Source: Calditrichales bacterium MX18-03
GTDB taxonomy: Bacteria > Bacillota > Clostridia > Lutisporales > Lutisporaceae
Direction of reading: 5' to 3'
Length of the DNA stretch: 64,000 bases
Assembly (NCBI GenBank): GCA_021083345.1
Contig: JAJGRE010000001.1
Location: forward strand, 62,001-126,000
Under the pieces are notes generated by a model that was not told the DNA's origin, searched no databases, and worked only from the letters and a program-made list of their open reading frames with translations. The first letter of the stretch is position 1. Each line of letters starts with the position of its first letter. The position numbers and the translations under genes were made by a program. Below are positions 42,299-51,085 of this stretch, one piece after another.

Positions 42299-44005
42299 AT
42301 GGAGCAGGAACAGATGAAGGATCAGGAATTGAATGAGCTGCCTATGTATACCGTGATACAAAAAAAACGTCTCAGGCTGACGGCGCTGATTTTTGTATTC
42401 TTCTCGCTATTGGCAATCGGACGTTTGTTTTATATACAGGTCTATAAATACAAGGATTACTCAAAAAAAGCCGTCAATCAAAGGATGGTCTACATTCCCA
42501 TTTCGGAAAACCGCGGTGAAATATATGACCGGAATATGATCCCCTTTACCGGAAGGGAAATCAAAAAAGTCGTTATCGTCTATCCAGACTATATCTATAA
42601 CAAAAGCGCAACAGTGGACACAGTGGCCAAGGCTTGCGGTATGGATAGGGCGGAAGTGGAAAGGCGGATCAGCGGAACACAGGATGCCGTGGAGCTCCTG
42701 GTAGACAAAGGAGATGAAGAACATCTGGCCCTGATAGAAAGTGGACGGATCAAAGGCGTCATCGCTTTAGAGAAGAAGATCCGCTACTCGGATAACAGCA
42801 TCGCGCGGCACGTCATCGGCTATATTGGGAGGATGGACAAGAAAGGCCAGATGGGAATCGAGAAAAGCATGAACAACTACCTGGCAGGCAGCGGCACGGA
42901 CAGCATTGCAGCAGTTGTGGACAGCAGCAAGAACATCATTCCCGGCCTTGGCTTCCGGAAGGTAGAAGCCAGCCGTGATGGTGAGAATTACAACATTAAG
43001 CTGACTATGGACTACCACATCCAGAGTATCATCGAAAAAACAATGGAACAGCATAGACTTGAAGGCTCCATCGTCCTCATGGATATTCGGACGGGAGATA
43101 TACTGGGCATGGCCAGCAAACCCGATTTTGACCAGAATGATCTCAACAAGTATATGGATAGCGAAGGCAGTGAGCTGATCAACAAATCCGTCTGGCAGTT
43201 CGACCTGGGCTCTGTTTTCAAAACCGTTGTGGCTGCTGCAGCGCTGGAAAATAACGTTGTATCAGGGGCAGAGAAATACAAATGCACCGGAAGCGTCGCT
43301 TTCGGAGAATATGATATAAAATGCTCCACCTTCAAGACCCATGAGGACCGGGAAATCGACATGAAGGAAGCCTTTGCCCTGTCCTGCAACTCCACCTTTG
43401 TCAGTCTGGGCATGCGGGTAGGGGCGGAAAAAGTATTGGCCATGGCGGAAAAGCTGGGCTTGAGTCAAAAGCAGTGCTTTACCCTCCCGGAGGAAAAAGC
43501 AGGGCTGCTGCCTACTGCCAGAGAGGATGGTATTGGAAACATCTCCATCGGCCAAGGAAAGATTCAGGCCACGCCGCTTCAGGTCACTGCGCTGATGGCT
43601 GCCATAGCAAACGACGGCGTCATGAACTCGCCGCAGCTGGTGGATGAACTGGTGAATGCCAGGGGCATTACCATCCGCACCCTTGACCGGTCACGTCCAG
43701 CTCCGGTACTCAGTCCCAATACTGCCAGATATCTGAAGGAAATGCTCCTGGAGGTCACCCGTACCGGCACCGGAAAGCAGGCAAACCTGGATGAATACGG
43801 CGGCAGCGGCGGCAAAACCAGTTCCGCGCAGACAGGCATCAACCAGGGCGATGTGGTCCACGGTTGGTTTTCAGGCTTTTTCCCTTACAACAACCCCCAA
43901 TATGCCATGACGGTCTTCATTTATAACGGCCAGTCCGGCGGAGGCTCTGCAGCACCTGTCTTCAAGGAAATTGCCGTCGGTATTATGGAAGGTGTAAAAC
44001 GGTAA
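42299..44005 (+). CDS. Class B penicillin-binding protein (PbpI-like transpeptidase)
   Basis: About 568 residues. One N-terminal membrane segment (residues about 25-45) is followed by a dimerisation domain (ISENRGEIYDRNM) and a transpeptidase domain with SxxK as GSVFK near residue 304, SCN (ALSCNSTF) near 361 and, in place of the usual KTG(T), the sequence GGKTSSAQTG near 506. In Bacillus a PBP gene (pbpI/yrrR) also follows udk. No PASTA domain is present. ATG 42299 follows GGGAGG; an in-frame start at 42248 lies upstream of the hairpin and is less likely. It crosslinks peptidoglycan, possibly during sporulation, given the next gene. Confidence 0.88.
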   Translation: MEQEQMKDQELNELPMYTVIQKKRLRLTALIFVFFSLLAIGRLFYIQVYKYKDYSKKAVNQRMVYIPISENRGEIYDRNMIPFTGREIKKVVIVYPDYIYNKSATVDTVAKACGMDRAEVERRISGTQDAVELLVDKGDEEHLALIESGRIKGVIALEKKIRYSDNSIARHVIGYIGRMDKKGQMGIEKSMNNYLAGSGTDSIAAVVDSSKNIIPGLGFRKVEASRDGENYNIKLTMDYHIQSIIEKTMEQHRLEGSIVLMDIRTGDILGMASKPDFDQNDLNKYMDSEGSELINKSVWQFDLGSVFKTVVAAAALENNVVSGAEKYKCTGSVAFGEYDIKCSTFKTHEDREIDMKEAFALSCNSTFVSLGMRVGAEKVLAMAEKLGLSQKQCFTLPEEKAGLLPTAREDGIGNISIGQGKIQATPLQVTALMAAIANDGVMNSPQLVDELVNARGITIRTLDRSRPAPVLSPNTARYLKEMLLEVTRTGTGKQANLDEYGGSGGKTSSAQTGINQGDVVHGWFSGFFPYNNPQYAMTVFIYNGQSGGGSAAPVFKEIAVGIMEGVKR

Positions 44006-44168
44006 ATGTCATTTACATAAAATTTTTTAAACGGCGCCCTATACATGCACATTTCCAGAAGAAAATCATATTATTTAGTAACCGCTAGAATTGAATTCTT
44101 TTGATTACCCTCTTCCTGGAGAGAAAATATTCAGGTGGTTTCTTTCAGCATTTTGGAGGTGTGCTTTC

Positions 44169-44876
44169 ATGCTGCTTTTTTTGACCTCAATTCTTTCCGT
44201 ACTTGTCAATGAGCTCAGTTTTCTTTTCGGTTATGTTCAAAACGTCAACTCTTTTCCGCAGCCACTGACCACCGAAGAGGAATCGCACTTCCTTGAGGAA
44301 TACAAAAAAGGAAATGAGGACGCAAAAAACATCCTGGTTGAACGCAATCTTAGGCTTGTGGCCCATATCGTCAAAAAATACATGAATACCGGGAGAGAGG
44401 TTGACGACCTCATATCCATCGGGACCATCGGGTTGATCAAGGCCATCATCACCTTCGACGAAGAAAAGGGAACCCGTCTGGCGACATATGCAGCCCGGTG
44501 CATTGAGAACGAGATCCTGATGACCATCCGCGCCAGCAAGAAGATCAAGACGGAGATTTCCTTGCATGACCCCATAGGCGTTGACAAGGAAGGTAATGAG
44601 ATCAGTCTGATCGATATCCTGGGCAGTGATTCGGATATCATTCTGGATGAAGTAGAGCTGAAAATTCAGATAAAAAAGCTTTACCAAAGAATGGAATGTG
44701 CCTTGAAAAAGCGTGAAAGATTGGTGCTGGAGCTGCGCTACGGCCTGGTAAACGGCATCAGCAAGACGCAGAGGGAGATTGCAGAAATGATGGGGATTTC
44801 ACGCTCCTATGTTTCCCGGATCGAGAACAGGGCCATCAAGAAGCTTTACAAGGAATTGTACAATGAAAATTGCTAG
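44169..44876 (+). CDS. sigK: Sporulation sigma factor SigK (pro-form)
   Basis: A 235-residue sigma-70-family factor for the late mother-cell stage. Region 2 has RNLRLVAHIVKKY, GREVDDLISIGTIGLIKAI and YAARCIENEILM, and the C-terminal helix-turn-helix is TQREIAEMMGISRSYVSRIE. The first ~21 residues are hydrophobic and precede YVQNVNSFPQPLT, which matches the point where Bacillus pro-sigma-K is cleaved, so a membrane-tethered pro-sequence seems conserved. GGAGGTG supports ATG 44169. The gene is uninterrupted, with no skin element. SigE would be expected to drive it, but no convincing promoter was resolved in 44006-44168. Confidence 0.95.
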   Translation: MLLFLTSILSVLVNELSFLFGYVQNVNSFPQPLTTEEESHFLEEYKKGNEDAKNILVERNLRLVAHIVKKYMNTGREVDDLISIGTIGLIKAIITFDEEKGTRLATYAARCIENEILMTIRASKKIKTEISLHDPIGVDKEGNEISLIDILGSDSDIILDEVELKIQIKKLYQRMECALKKRERLVLELRYGLVNGISKTQREIAEMMGISRSYVSRIENRAIKKLYKELYNENC

Positions 44877-44899
44877 ACCTGGCCCGTTCCTGATATAAT
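44870..44899 (+). promoter_or_regulatory. Probable promoter of yqeG
   Basis: TTGCTA (44870-44875, overlapping the end of sigK) and TATAAT (44894-44899), 18-base spacer. Confidence 0.5.
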
Positions 44900-44934
44900 A
44901 AAGCTACATTATGGATAAGAAGAAGAGGTACAGT

Positions 44935-45420
44935 ATGCCGATCGATTTAAAACCCGACCTGTACATCCAATCCGTTTACCAACTGGATATCGAAATACTA
45001 AAGAAGAAACAGATTCAAGGCATTATCATTGACATCGACAACACACTGGTCAGTTGGGATACCTGTGAGCCTGATGAGATCTGCACAGCCTTCATTCAGA
45101 TGCTTCTTTCCAACGGCTTCAAGCTATGCATCCTTTCAAATGCCCGGAAGAAGCGTGTAGCGCTTTTTAACCGGACGCTTTCACTGCCTGCCTTGCACAA
45201 TGCCTTCAAACCCTTCAAAGGAGCCTTTACCGGTGCTATGAAACGAATGGGTACCACAGCTGCCGACACCGCTGTTATTGGTGATCAGCTGTTCACCGAC
45301 ATATTGGGCGGAAAACGGCTTGGGCTTTTCACCATTCTGGTTGCACCTATCAGCTCAAAAGAATTCCTATGGACAAAGTTCATGAGAAGAATCGAGAAAC
45401 GCTTTCTGAAAACTAATTGA
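44935..45420 (+). CDS. yqeG: YqeG-family HAD IIIA phosphatase
   Basis: A 161-residue HAD hydrolase. Motif I is IIIDIDNTLVSWD, motif II is in CILSNARKKR and the final motif is VIGDQLFTDILG. Family members open with a KPDLYIQSV-type segment, as seen here (MPIDLKPDLYIQSV), which favours ATG 44935 (ribosome site AGAAGAGGT) over an ATG at 44911. The substrate is unknown, although the plant homologue dephosphorylates phosphatidylglycerophosphate. In Clostridia it often precedes the pilus genes, as here. Confidence 0.88.
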   Translation: MPIDLKPDLYIQSVYQLDIEILKKKQIQGIIIDIDNTLVSWDTCEPDEICTAFIQMLLSNGFKLCILSNARKKRVALFNRTLSLPALHNAFKPFKGAFTGAMKRMGTTAADTAVIGDQLFTDILGGKRLGLFTILVAPISSKEFLWTKFMRRIEKRFLKTN

Positions 45421-45429
45421 TAACCGTTC

Positions 45430-45458
45430 TTGATTATCTTCTCAGATTATGCTAAAAT
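45430..45458 (+). promoter_or_regulatory. Probable promoter of the type IV pilus operon
   Basis: TTGATT (45430-45435) and TAAAAT (45453-45458), 17-base spacer, about 290 bases upstream of pilB. The long leader carries the riboswitch described next. The first part of the leader also has a TGCCTTG/CAAGGCA pairing (45486-45492 with 45545-45551). Confidence 0.5.
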
Positions 45459-45593
45459 AAGAAAGTATTCGAGGAAAAGCATCACTGCCTTGCCTTAAAT
45501 TGTAAATATTATTTTAAATTTCAGTTAAATTCGAAAAATTACGTCAAGGCATGAAGGATTTTCTCAAAAAAAATAGAATATATGTCGATAAAT

Positions 45594-45685
45594 TAGTTAA
45601 GAAAAGAAAATGAATAGACAAGATGAATCATGGTTTTATTTGGGCGCTTATACCATGTGGATTGAGTGGCGCAACCGGCTAACTG
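45594..45685 (+). promoter_or_regulatory. c-di-GMP-II riboswitch aptamer in the pilB leader
   Basis: The segment matches the class II cyclic-di-GMP aptamer architecture. It has the GGTT-N6-GGGC block (45632-45645, same spacing as known members) and a stem GGCGC/GCGC (45643-45647 with 45669-45672), where known aptamers have GGCAC/GTGC, so the pair has covaried. GCAACCG follows, and its AACC (45673-45676) can pair with the GGTT as the pseudoknot. P1 would be TAGTTA (45594-45599) with TAACTG (45680-45685), including one wobble. The inner hairpin is short. The P1 3' strand overlaps the terminator arm that follows, so ligand binding should prevent termination. The call rests on manual alignment from memory with the Clostridium aptamer. 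Confidence 0.8.
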
Positions 45686-45703
45686 TATCAAGTTAGCCTT
45701 TTT
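45677..45703 (+). terminator. Riboswitch expression platform: leader terminator
   Basis: GGCTAACT (45677-45684) pairs perfectly with AGTTAGCC (45691-45698) around a 6-base loop and is followed by TTTTT, about 50 bases before pilB. Its 5' arm is also the P1 strand of the aptamer, so terminator and aptamer are mutually exclusive. Confidence 0.88.
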
Positions 45704-45752
45704 ATATATTGGGTATTGCGGAAGTAAACTACAGAAGCATGGGTGTGGACAT

Positions 45753-47432
45753 ATGATCAACAAGAGCAAACGGCTTGGAGACCTTTTGGTGGAAGCCGGC
45801 ATCATAAATCAGGAACAACTCAGTTATGCGCTCCAAAGGCAAAAGGCAACCGGTAAAAAACTCGGGGAGCTCCTGATAGAAGAAGGTATCATCCAGGAAA
45901 AACAAATGATTGAGGTTCTGGAATTCCAATTGGGAATACCCCATATGGACCTGGAGAAGTATTTTATAGACCCGGAAATACCAAGGCTTATAAATGAGAA
46001 TCTTGCACGCAGGCATGTGCTTATCCCCATCCGTAAGGACAGGGATAAGCTGATCGTCGCAATGGCCGATCCCCTGAATATATTTGCCAGGGATGACGTA
46101 CAGATTGCAACGAATATGCAGGTTGAGCCGGTCATTTCGACAAAGCATGATATTCTCGGCGCCATAGACCAATACTATGGAAAACAACGTGCGGAGCAAG
46201 CCATAGAAGAATTTAGGAAGCAATATGATGTAGAAAATCTTATCGAACTGGACGATGAAACACTTAATGACATCAACAACGCACCTGTTGTACGTTTGAT
46301 CAACACGATTATCGGACAGGCAATCAAACAGAGAGCAAGCGATATTCACATTGAACCTTATGAAAACAGCATCAGGGTAAGATATAGAATTGACGGCGAG
46401 CTTCAAGAGATTATGAATCCTGCGAAGTCAGCCCACTCTGCCATCGTCACCAGAATCAAGATTATGGGGAAGATGGATATAGCGGAGAAGCGCCTTCCTC
46501 AGGATGGAAGAGTTGAGACCAACATTGAAGGCAAGGAAGTGGACTTGCGAATATCCGTACTGCCTACGGTGTACGGGGAGAAAGTGGTCATTCGTCTCCT
46601 TGACCGGAGCACTTTCCTGGCAACAAAAGCACAGCTGGGTTTCTCGAACGAGAACCTGGAGATTTTTGACCGCATCATCCTGAACCCCAATGGGATCATC
46701 CTGGTTACCGGTCCTACCGGAAGCGGAAAAAGCACGACCTTGTATGCGATCCTGAAGGAGTTCAACAAGGTCAACAATAACATCATAACGGTAGAGGACC
46801 CCGTTGAATACAAGATAGAAGGCATCAACCAGGTCCAGGTGAATATGAAATCAGGCTTGACTTTTGCAAGCGGGCTGCGTTCCATGCTGAGGCAGGACCC
46901 GGACATCATCATGATCGGTGAGATCCGCGACGCCGAGACAGCGCAGATAGCCGTGCGTGCAGCCATTACAGGCCACCTGGTGTTGAGCACAATGCACACC
47001 AACGATGCCCCCTCAACAGTCATCAGACTGGTTGATATGGGAATAGAGCCCTATCTGGTAGCAAGCTCCATCGTCGGTGTAGTATCGCAGAGATTGATCA
47101 GGAGAATTTGCGAGAATTGTAAGAAGCCAATAGAGCCGACTCGATCCGAAAAAGAAATTCTTGGTATAAGCGATGACATCACGATATACAAAGGCATAGG
47201 CTGCAGTGTCTGCAACAATACAGGCTACAAGGGACGTATGGCTGTACATGAAATTATGTCCGTATCAAGAGGCATCAGGGAAATGATCAATGCAAGGGCT
47301 ACGATGGATGAGGTCAAGAAGGCATCCATAGAGCAAGGCATGATAACGTTGAAGGAAAATTGCAAACAGCTTGTTCTTAAAGGGGTTACAACAGTGGACG
47401 AGCTGATCCGGGTTGCCTATACACTGGAATAG
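45753..47432 (+). CDS. pilB: Type IV pilus extension ATPase PilB
   Basis: A 559-residue hexameric ATPase that powers pilus assembly at the inner face of the membrane. The N-terminal MshEN domain has a near-ideal 24-residue motif starting RLGDLLVEAGII and a second starting KLGELLIEEGII; in other bacteria this motif binds c-di-GMP. The ATPase core has Walker A GPTGSGKSTT near residue 325 and Asp box/Walker B DPDIIMIGEIRDAET, and a tetracysteine zinc site (CENCKK, CSVCNN) follows. ATG 45753 is preferred because an upstream frame from 45666 would run through the leader terminator. Confidence 0.95.
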   Translation: MINKSKRLGDLLVEAGIINQEQLSYALQRQKATGKKLGELLIEEGIIQEKQMIEVLEFQLGIPHMDLEKYFIDPEIPRLINENLARRHVLIPIRKDRDKLIVAMADPLNIFARDDVQIATNMQVEPVISTKHDILGAIDQYYGKQRAEQAIEEFRKQYDVENLIELDDETLNDINNAPVVRLINTIIGQAIKQRASDIHIEPYENSIRVRYRIDGELQEIMNPAKSAHSAIVTRIKIMGKMDIAEKRLPQDGRVETNIEGKEVDLRISVLPTVYGEKVVIRLLDRSTFLATKAQLGFSNENLEIFDRIILNPNGIILVTGPTGSGKSTTLYAILKEFNKVNNNIITVEDPVEYKIEGINQVQVNMKSGLTFASGLRSMLRQDPDIIMIGEIRDAETAQIAVRAAITGHLVLSTMHTNDAPSTVIRLVDMGIEPYLVASSIVGVVSQRLIRRICENCKKPIEPTRSEKEILGISDDITIYKGIGCSVCNNTGYKGRMAVHEIMSVSRGIREMINARATMDEVKKASIEQGMITLKENCKQLVLKGVTTVDELIRVAYTLE

Positions 47433-47453
47433 ATATAAGCTGGATGGTGAAAT

Positions 47454-48521
47454 ATGAATATTTTGGAATTTCTGCAAAAAACCATTGACAATAAAGCTTC
47501 CGACCTTCACATCAGCGTTGCCGTTCCACCGATCATGCGGATCAACGGCAGCCTCGTACGCGTGGGTGAGCAGAAGCTGATGCCGAAGGATACGATAGAA
47601 TTGGCACACCAACTCCTAGATGAAAGGCAGCAGCAGGAATTGGAGTCGAAAGGCGAACTGGATCTTTCCTTTTCCAATCCCGGCCTGGGTCGTTTCAGAG
47701 TGAACATATACAAGCAAAGAGGCAGCTATGGTATTGCTATACGTGTTGTTGCCTTGAAAATCCCTTCCATGGAAGATCTGGGGCTTCCGCTGGTTTTGAA
47801 GGATCTTGCACTGAAGCATAGAGGCCTGATCCTGGTTACAGGGCCGACCGGAAGCGGTAAGTCCACTACACTGGCTTCCATGATTGATTTTATCAATAAC
47901 GAAAGAAGCTGCCACATTCTGACGCTGGAAGACCCCATAGAGTATTTGCATAAGCATAACAAAAGCATGGTTAACCAGAGAGAAATCGGAAACGACTCCT
48001 ACAGCTTCTCCAATGCATTAAGAGCAGCGCTTCGTCAGGACCCCGACGTTATTCTCGTCGGTGAGATGCGTGATCTTGAAACAATCGGCATCGCAATTAC
48101 GGCAGCTGAGACAGGCCATTTGGTTATGTCTACGCTGCATACCATCGGAGCTGCCAAGACAATAGACAGAATCATAGATGTTTTCCCACCCCATCAGCAG
48201 CAGCAGATCAAGGTTCAGCTGTCCTCCGTGCTTGAGGGGATTGTATCCCAGCAGCTTATGCCTAGGGCGGATGGCAGCGGCAGGGTGGCCGCACATGAGA
48301 TCATGGTAACGAATGTAGCCATCAAGAATCTGATTAGAGAAGGAAAGACCCATCAGATTCAGAGCCTGATCCAGACGGGGATGAAAACAGGGATGAAGAC
48401 CATGGATTATGCCATTACCGAGTTATACCGACGCGGTATCATTTCCAAGGATATCGCGCTCAATCATTGTGTAGACCGGGAGATGTTCGAACGGTACATT
48501 GTCTCGGGTATGTCCTATTGA
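47454..48521 (+). CDS. pilT: Type IV pilus retraction ATPase PilT
   Basis: A 355-residue hexameric ATPase that depolymerises pili and drives twitching. It has DLHISVAVPPIMRI near the N-terminus, Walker A GPTGSGKSTTLAS near residue 130, Walker B with DPDVILVGEMRDLET, the HIS/HET box region with MSTLHT, and the AIRNLIRE-like C-terminal AIKNLIREGK motif needed for retraction. It lies 21 bases after pilB, so the same riboswitch controls it. An internal promoter just after this gene may allow separate expression of the pilus body genes. Confidence 0.95.
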   Translation: MNILEFLQKTIDNKASDLHISVAVPPIMRINGSLVRVGEQKLMPKDTIELAHQLLDERQQQELESKGELDLSFSNPGLGRFRVNIYKQRGSYGIAIRVVALKIPSMEDLGLPLVLKDLALKHRGLILVTGPTGSGKSTTLASMIDFINNERSCHILTLEDPIEYLHKHNKSMVNQREIGNDSYSFSNALRAALRQDPDVILVGEMRDLETIGIAITAAETGHLVMSTLHTIGAAKTIDRIIDVFPPHQQQQIKVQLSSVLEGIVSQQLMPRADGSGRVAAHEIMVTNVAIKNLIREGKTHQIQSLIQTGMKTGMKTMDYAITELYRRGIISKDIALNHCVDREMFERYIVSGMSY

Positions 48522-48525
48522 TATA

Positions 48526-48553
48526 TTTACAATTTTCAAAAAAATAGTATAAT
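48526..48553 (+). promoter_or_regulatory. Internal promoter upstream of pilC
   Basis: TTTACA (48526-48531) and TATAAT (48548-48553), 16-base spacer, immediately after the pilT stop. Confidence 0.55.
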
Positions 48554-48616
48554 GGTGTGTATAAGACTAAAGACCCAATCAGATAGTGCCGAAGTACTAT
48601 TATAAGAGGTGAAAAA

Positions 48617-49828
48617 ATGCCCGTTTATAAATACAAGGCAATAGGAAGCGGTGGACGAGCTGTAGAGGGAACCATTACGGTCCGGAGCCGTGACGAGGTA
48701 TTGGCCTTTCTCCGGCAGAACGGGCAGGTTCCGGTAAATGTCCAGGAGTTCATCGAAGGGAAGGACATCAAAACCTTAAGTTTATTCAACAAGGTCAAGA
48801 TCAAGGATATCGCAGTATTCTGCAGGCAGTTTCACGCAATGCTGAATGCCGGCGTCACGATCATCAACTGCCTGGATATTCTCAGGCAGCAGGTAGAGAA
48901 CAAGAAGCTCAGAGCCGTATGCGGCGACATGTTTGAACAGGTGCAAAAAGGCATGACCTTTCATGAGTCCCTGCTCAAGCATAAAAGTGTTTTTCCTGAG
49001 TTGTTGATCAACATGGTAGCTGTTGGAGAAGCCAGCGGTAATCTGGATACCATCATGGAGAGGATGGCTACGCACTTTGAAAAGGAAAACAAGCTGAACA
49101 GCAAGGTTAAGGGCGCAATGGTCTATCCAATCATGCTTGGAATTTTATCAGTAGTCGTAGTGGTTTTTATGCTGGTTTTCGTTATGCCGACTTTTGTCGG
49201 AATGTTCCAAGGAGCGGGTATTGAGCTTCCTTTACCCACAAGAATGGTACTTGCAGGCAGCAATGCGATCAGAAAATTCTGGTATATTTTCCTTGCAGTG
49301 ATTTCCGCAACCGCCTATATCATTTCAAGGCTTTCAAAAATACCGGAAATCAAATACCGTACCGATAGCATGAAATTAAAACTGCCGGTTATAGGAATCA
49401 CGACGAAAAAAGTACTGACTTCGAGACTGGCAAGAACACTCTCTACGTTGTTGTCAAGCGGTATGCCGTTACTTCAATCTTTGGAGGTTATCTCCAAAAT
49501 TATGGGAAATACCAAAGCTGAAGAAGCCATACAAGCAGCAAAAGACGAAGTAAGAAAGGGAACGAACTTGTCCGTCCCGCTGAAAAAATGTGGGATCTTT
49601 CCACCTATGCTTATCTCCATGGTGAAGATAGGGGAAGAATCCGGCTCACTAGATGATATACTTGAAAGAACCGCAAACTACTATGATGATGAAGTCGAGG
49701 AAGCGCTTGAAAGGACAGTTAAGCTCATGGAGCCCTTGATGCTTATCGTAATGGCAATTGTTGTAGGCGGCATAACTATCGCGATGATTCTTCCCATGTT
49801 TGGGATGCTTCAGACTGTACAAATGTAA
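48617..49828 (+). CDS. pilC: Type IV pilus inner-membrane platform protein PilC
   Basis: A 403-residue GspF/PilC-family protein. Two cytoplasmic four-helix domains (residues about 65-190 and 270-390) with FCRQFHAMLNAGVTI and TSRLARTLSTLLSSGMPLLQSLE alternate with membrane segments near 170-195, 215-235 and 375-400. It couples the ATPases to pilin polymerisation. AAGAGGTG precedes the ATG, and a pilin gene follows after 32 bases with a very strong ribosome site. Confidence 0.95.
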   Translation: MPVYKYKAIGSGGRAVEGTITVRSRDEVLAFLRQNGQVPVNVQEFIEGKDIKTLSLFNKVKIKDIAVFCRQFHAMLNAGVTIINCLDILRQQVENKKLRAVCGDMFEQVQKGMTFHESLLKHKSVFPELLINMVAVGEASGNLDTIMERMATHFEKENKLNSKVKGAMVYPIMLGILSVVVVVFMLVFVMPTFVGMFQGAGIELPLPTRMVLAGSNAIRKFWYIFLAVISATAYIISRLSKIPEIKYRTDSMKLKLPVIGITTKKVLTSRLARTLSTLLSSGMPLLQSLEVISKIMGNTKAEEAIQAAKDEVRKGTNLSVPLKKCGIFPPMLISMVKIGEESGSLDDILERTANYYDDEVEEALERTVKLMEPLMLIVMAIVVGGITIAMILPMFGMLQTVQM

Positions 49829-49860
49829 ACATATTACCTTATTGAAAGGAGGTGAGAAAT

Positions 49861-50283
49861 ATGTTGAACTACTTTTTAAAAAAGATTCGCAGTAAGAAAG
49901 GCTTTACCCTCGTTGAGTTGATAGTTGTTATTGCAATACTCGGTATTCTCGCAGGCGTAGCAGTTCCTAGATATATCGGCTATCAAGCTACAGCCCAGAC
50001 AAATGCTGACAATGCAAATATGACTACAATAAGAAATGCGTTCTCCATACTCCTAACAGATGGTAGTCTGCAAGTTCCAAGTACTGATGCTTATGTTTTA
50101 AACTGGAATAATGCTGCTGATGGATGGGATGATGCTGATCCAACTGATGATGCATTAACTGCTGACGAAATAGCTGATATAACAAGAATACTTGGTGCAG
50201 ATCCCACAGAGTCAGTTGCGGATGCTGATGGATACAAAGTCACTATTCAGACTTCTGGTGATGTTTTAGTTGAAAAGAATTAG
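49861..50283 (+). CDS. pilA: Major type IV pilin (PilA/GspG-like)
   Basis: A 140-residue prepilin with a 14-residue basic leader ending KKG, cut before FTLVELIVVIAILGILAG; Glu5 of the mature protein is present. The globular part is small and acidic (WDDADPTDDALTADEI) with no cysteines, so there is no D-loop disulfide as in classical PilA. AAAGGAGGTG just before the ATG is the strongest ribosome site of the operon, which fits a major subunit. The downstream peptidase PilD would process it. A GTG at 49852 lies in the ribosome site and is not the start. Confidence 0.92.
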   Translation: MLNYFLKKIRSKKGFTLVELIVVIAILGILAGVAVPRYIGYQATAQTNADNANMTTIRNAFSILLTDGSLQVPSTDAYVLNWNNAADGWDDADPTDDALTADEIADITRILGADPTESVADADGYKVTIQTSGDVLVEKN

Positions 50284-50324
50284 TGTTCTAAGAATTTATT
50301 TGGAGACAAGCAGAAGGGGGAAGA

Positions 50325-51068
50325 ATGGACACTTTATATGTATTAATATTAGGACTACTTATAGGTTCATTCCTAAATGTATGTATTTTCCGAGTACCAA
50401 ATAAAGAATCCATTGTCTTCCCTCCTTCCCATTGTTTTAAATGCAGTACAAGGCTTAAGCCTGTTGATTTAATACCGGTATTAAGCTATCTATATTACAA
50501 GGGAAGATGCCGTTACTGCAGTCAACCAATTTCAATTCAATATCCGCTAATTGAGGCTGCCAACGCAGTCTTATATTTAATTTTGTACCTAAATTTCGGA
50601 TTAAGCATACTTTTTATAAAATACAGTATTCTTACCAGCTTATTGCTGGTTATACTGACAGTTGATTTAAAAACAATGGAAATACCGGATACATTTATCC
50701 TTTTTGGTTTTATTAACGGAATCATATTTTTATTCTTTGATAAGAGTCTTTTATGGACAAATGCAATATTGGGAATGCTGTTGGGATTCGGAGTCTTCTT
50801 TTCTCTGGCACTTATACCAGGTGCAATGGGCGGAGGAGATATAAAGCTTATGGCAATGCTGGGGTTATGCATTGGCTGGAAAAGCATATTAATGGTCACT
50901 ATACTGGCTTTTTTTATAGGCGCAGCCTTTGCGGTACCTGTGCTGCTTGCGCGAAAAAAAGGAATGAAAAGCCAAATACCCTTTGGTCCCTTTATTGCCA
51001 TAGCATTTTTTATCACGGTAAACTGGGGAAACCGGCTTTTGACCTGGTATATGGATATGATCCTATAG
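50325..51068 (+). CDS. pilD: Prepilin peptidase PilD
   Basis: A 247-residue polytopic membrane protease that cleaves class III leaders and methylates the new N-terminus. It has the cytoplasmic zinc-type loop CFKC...CRYC, the first catalytic aspartate in LTVDLKTMEIPD and the second in GAMGGGDIKLMAMLG, and about seven to eight membrane segments. It is noticeably AT-richer than the housekeeping genes upstream, as are the following pil genes. Its substrates are presumably PilA and the three pilin-like proteins encoded downstream. Confidence 0.95.
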   Translation: MDTLYVLILGLLIGSFLNVCIFRVPNKESIVFPPSHCFKCSTRLKPVDLIPVLSYLYYKGRCRYCSQPISIQYPLIEAANAVLYLILYLNFGLSILFIKYSILTSLLLVILTVDLKTMEIPDTFILFGFINGIIFLFFDKSLLWTNAILGMLLGFGVFFSLALIPGAMGGGDIKLMAMLGLCIGWKSILMVTILAFFIGAAFAVPVLLARKKGMKSQIPFGPFIAIAFFITVNWGNRLLTWYMDMIL

Positions 51069-51085
51069 AAACGGGGTAGTAATGA

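Noticed and set aside
44006-44168. SigE promoter for sigK (CATAAAA near 44016 with TATACATG near 44040)
   Set aside because: The spacing of about 17 bases is too long for SigE and the -10 match is partial, so it is not listed as a feature.
45594-45703. c-di-GMP-I (GEMM) riboswitch in the pilB leader
   Set aside because: The GGGC is not followed by the AAACC block and there is no matching GCC after the CGCAA segment. The class II architecture fits much better.
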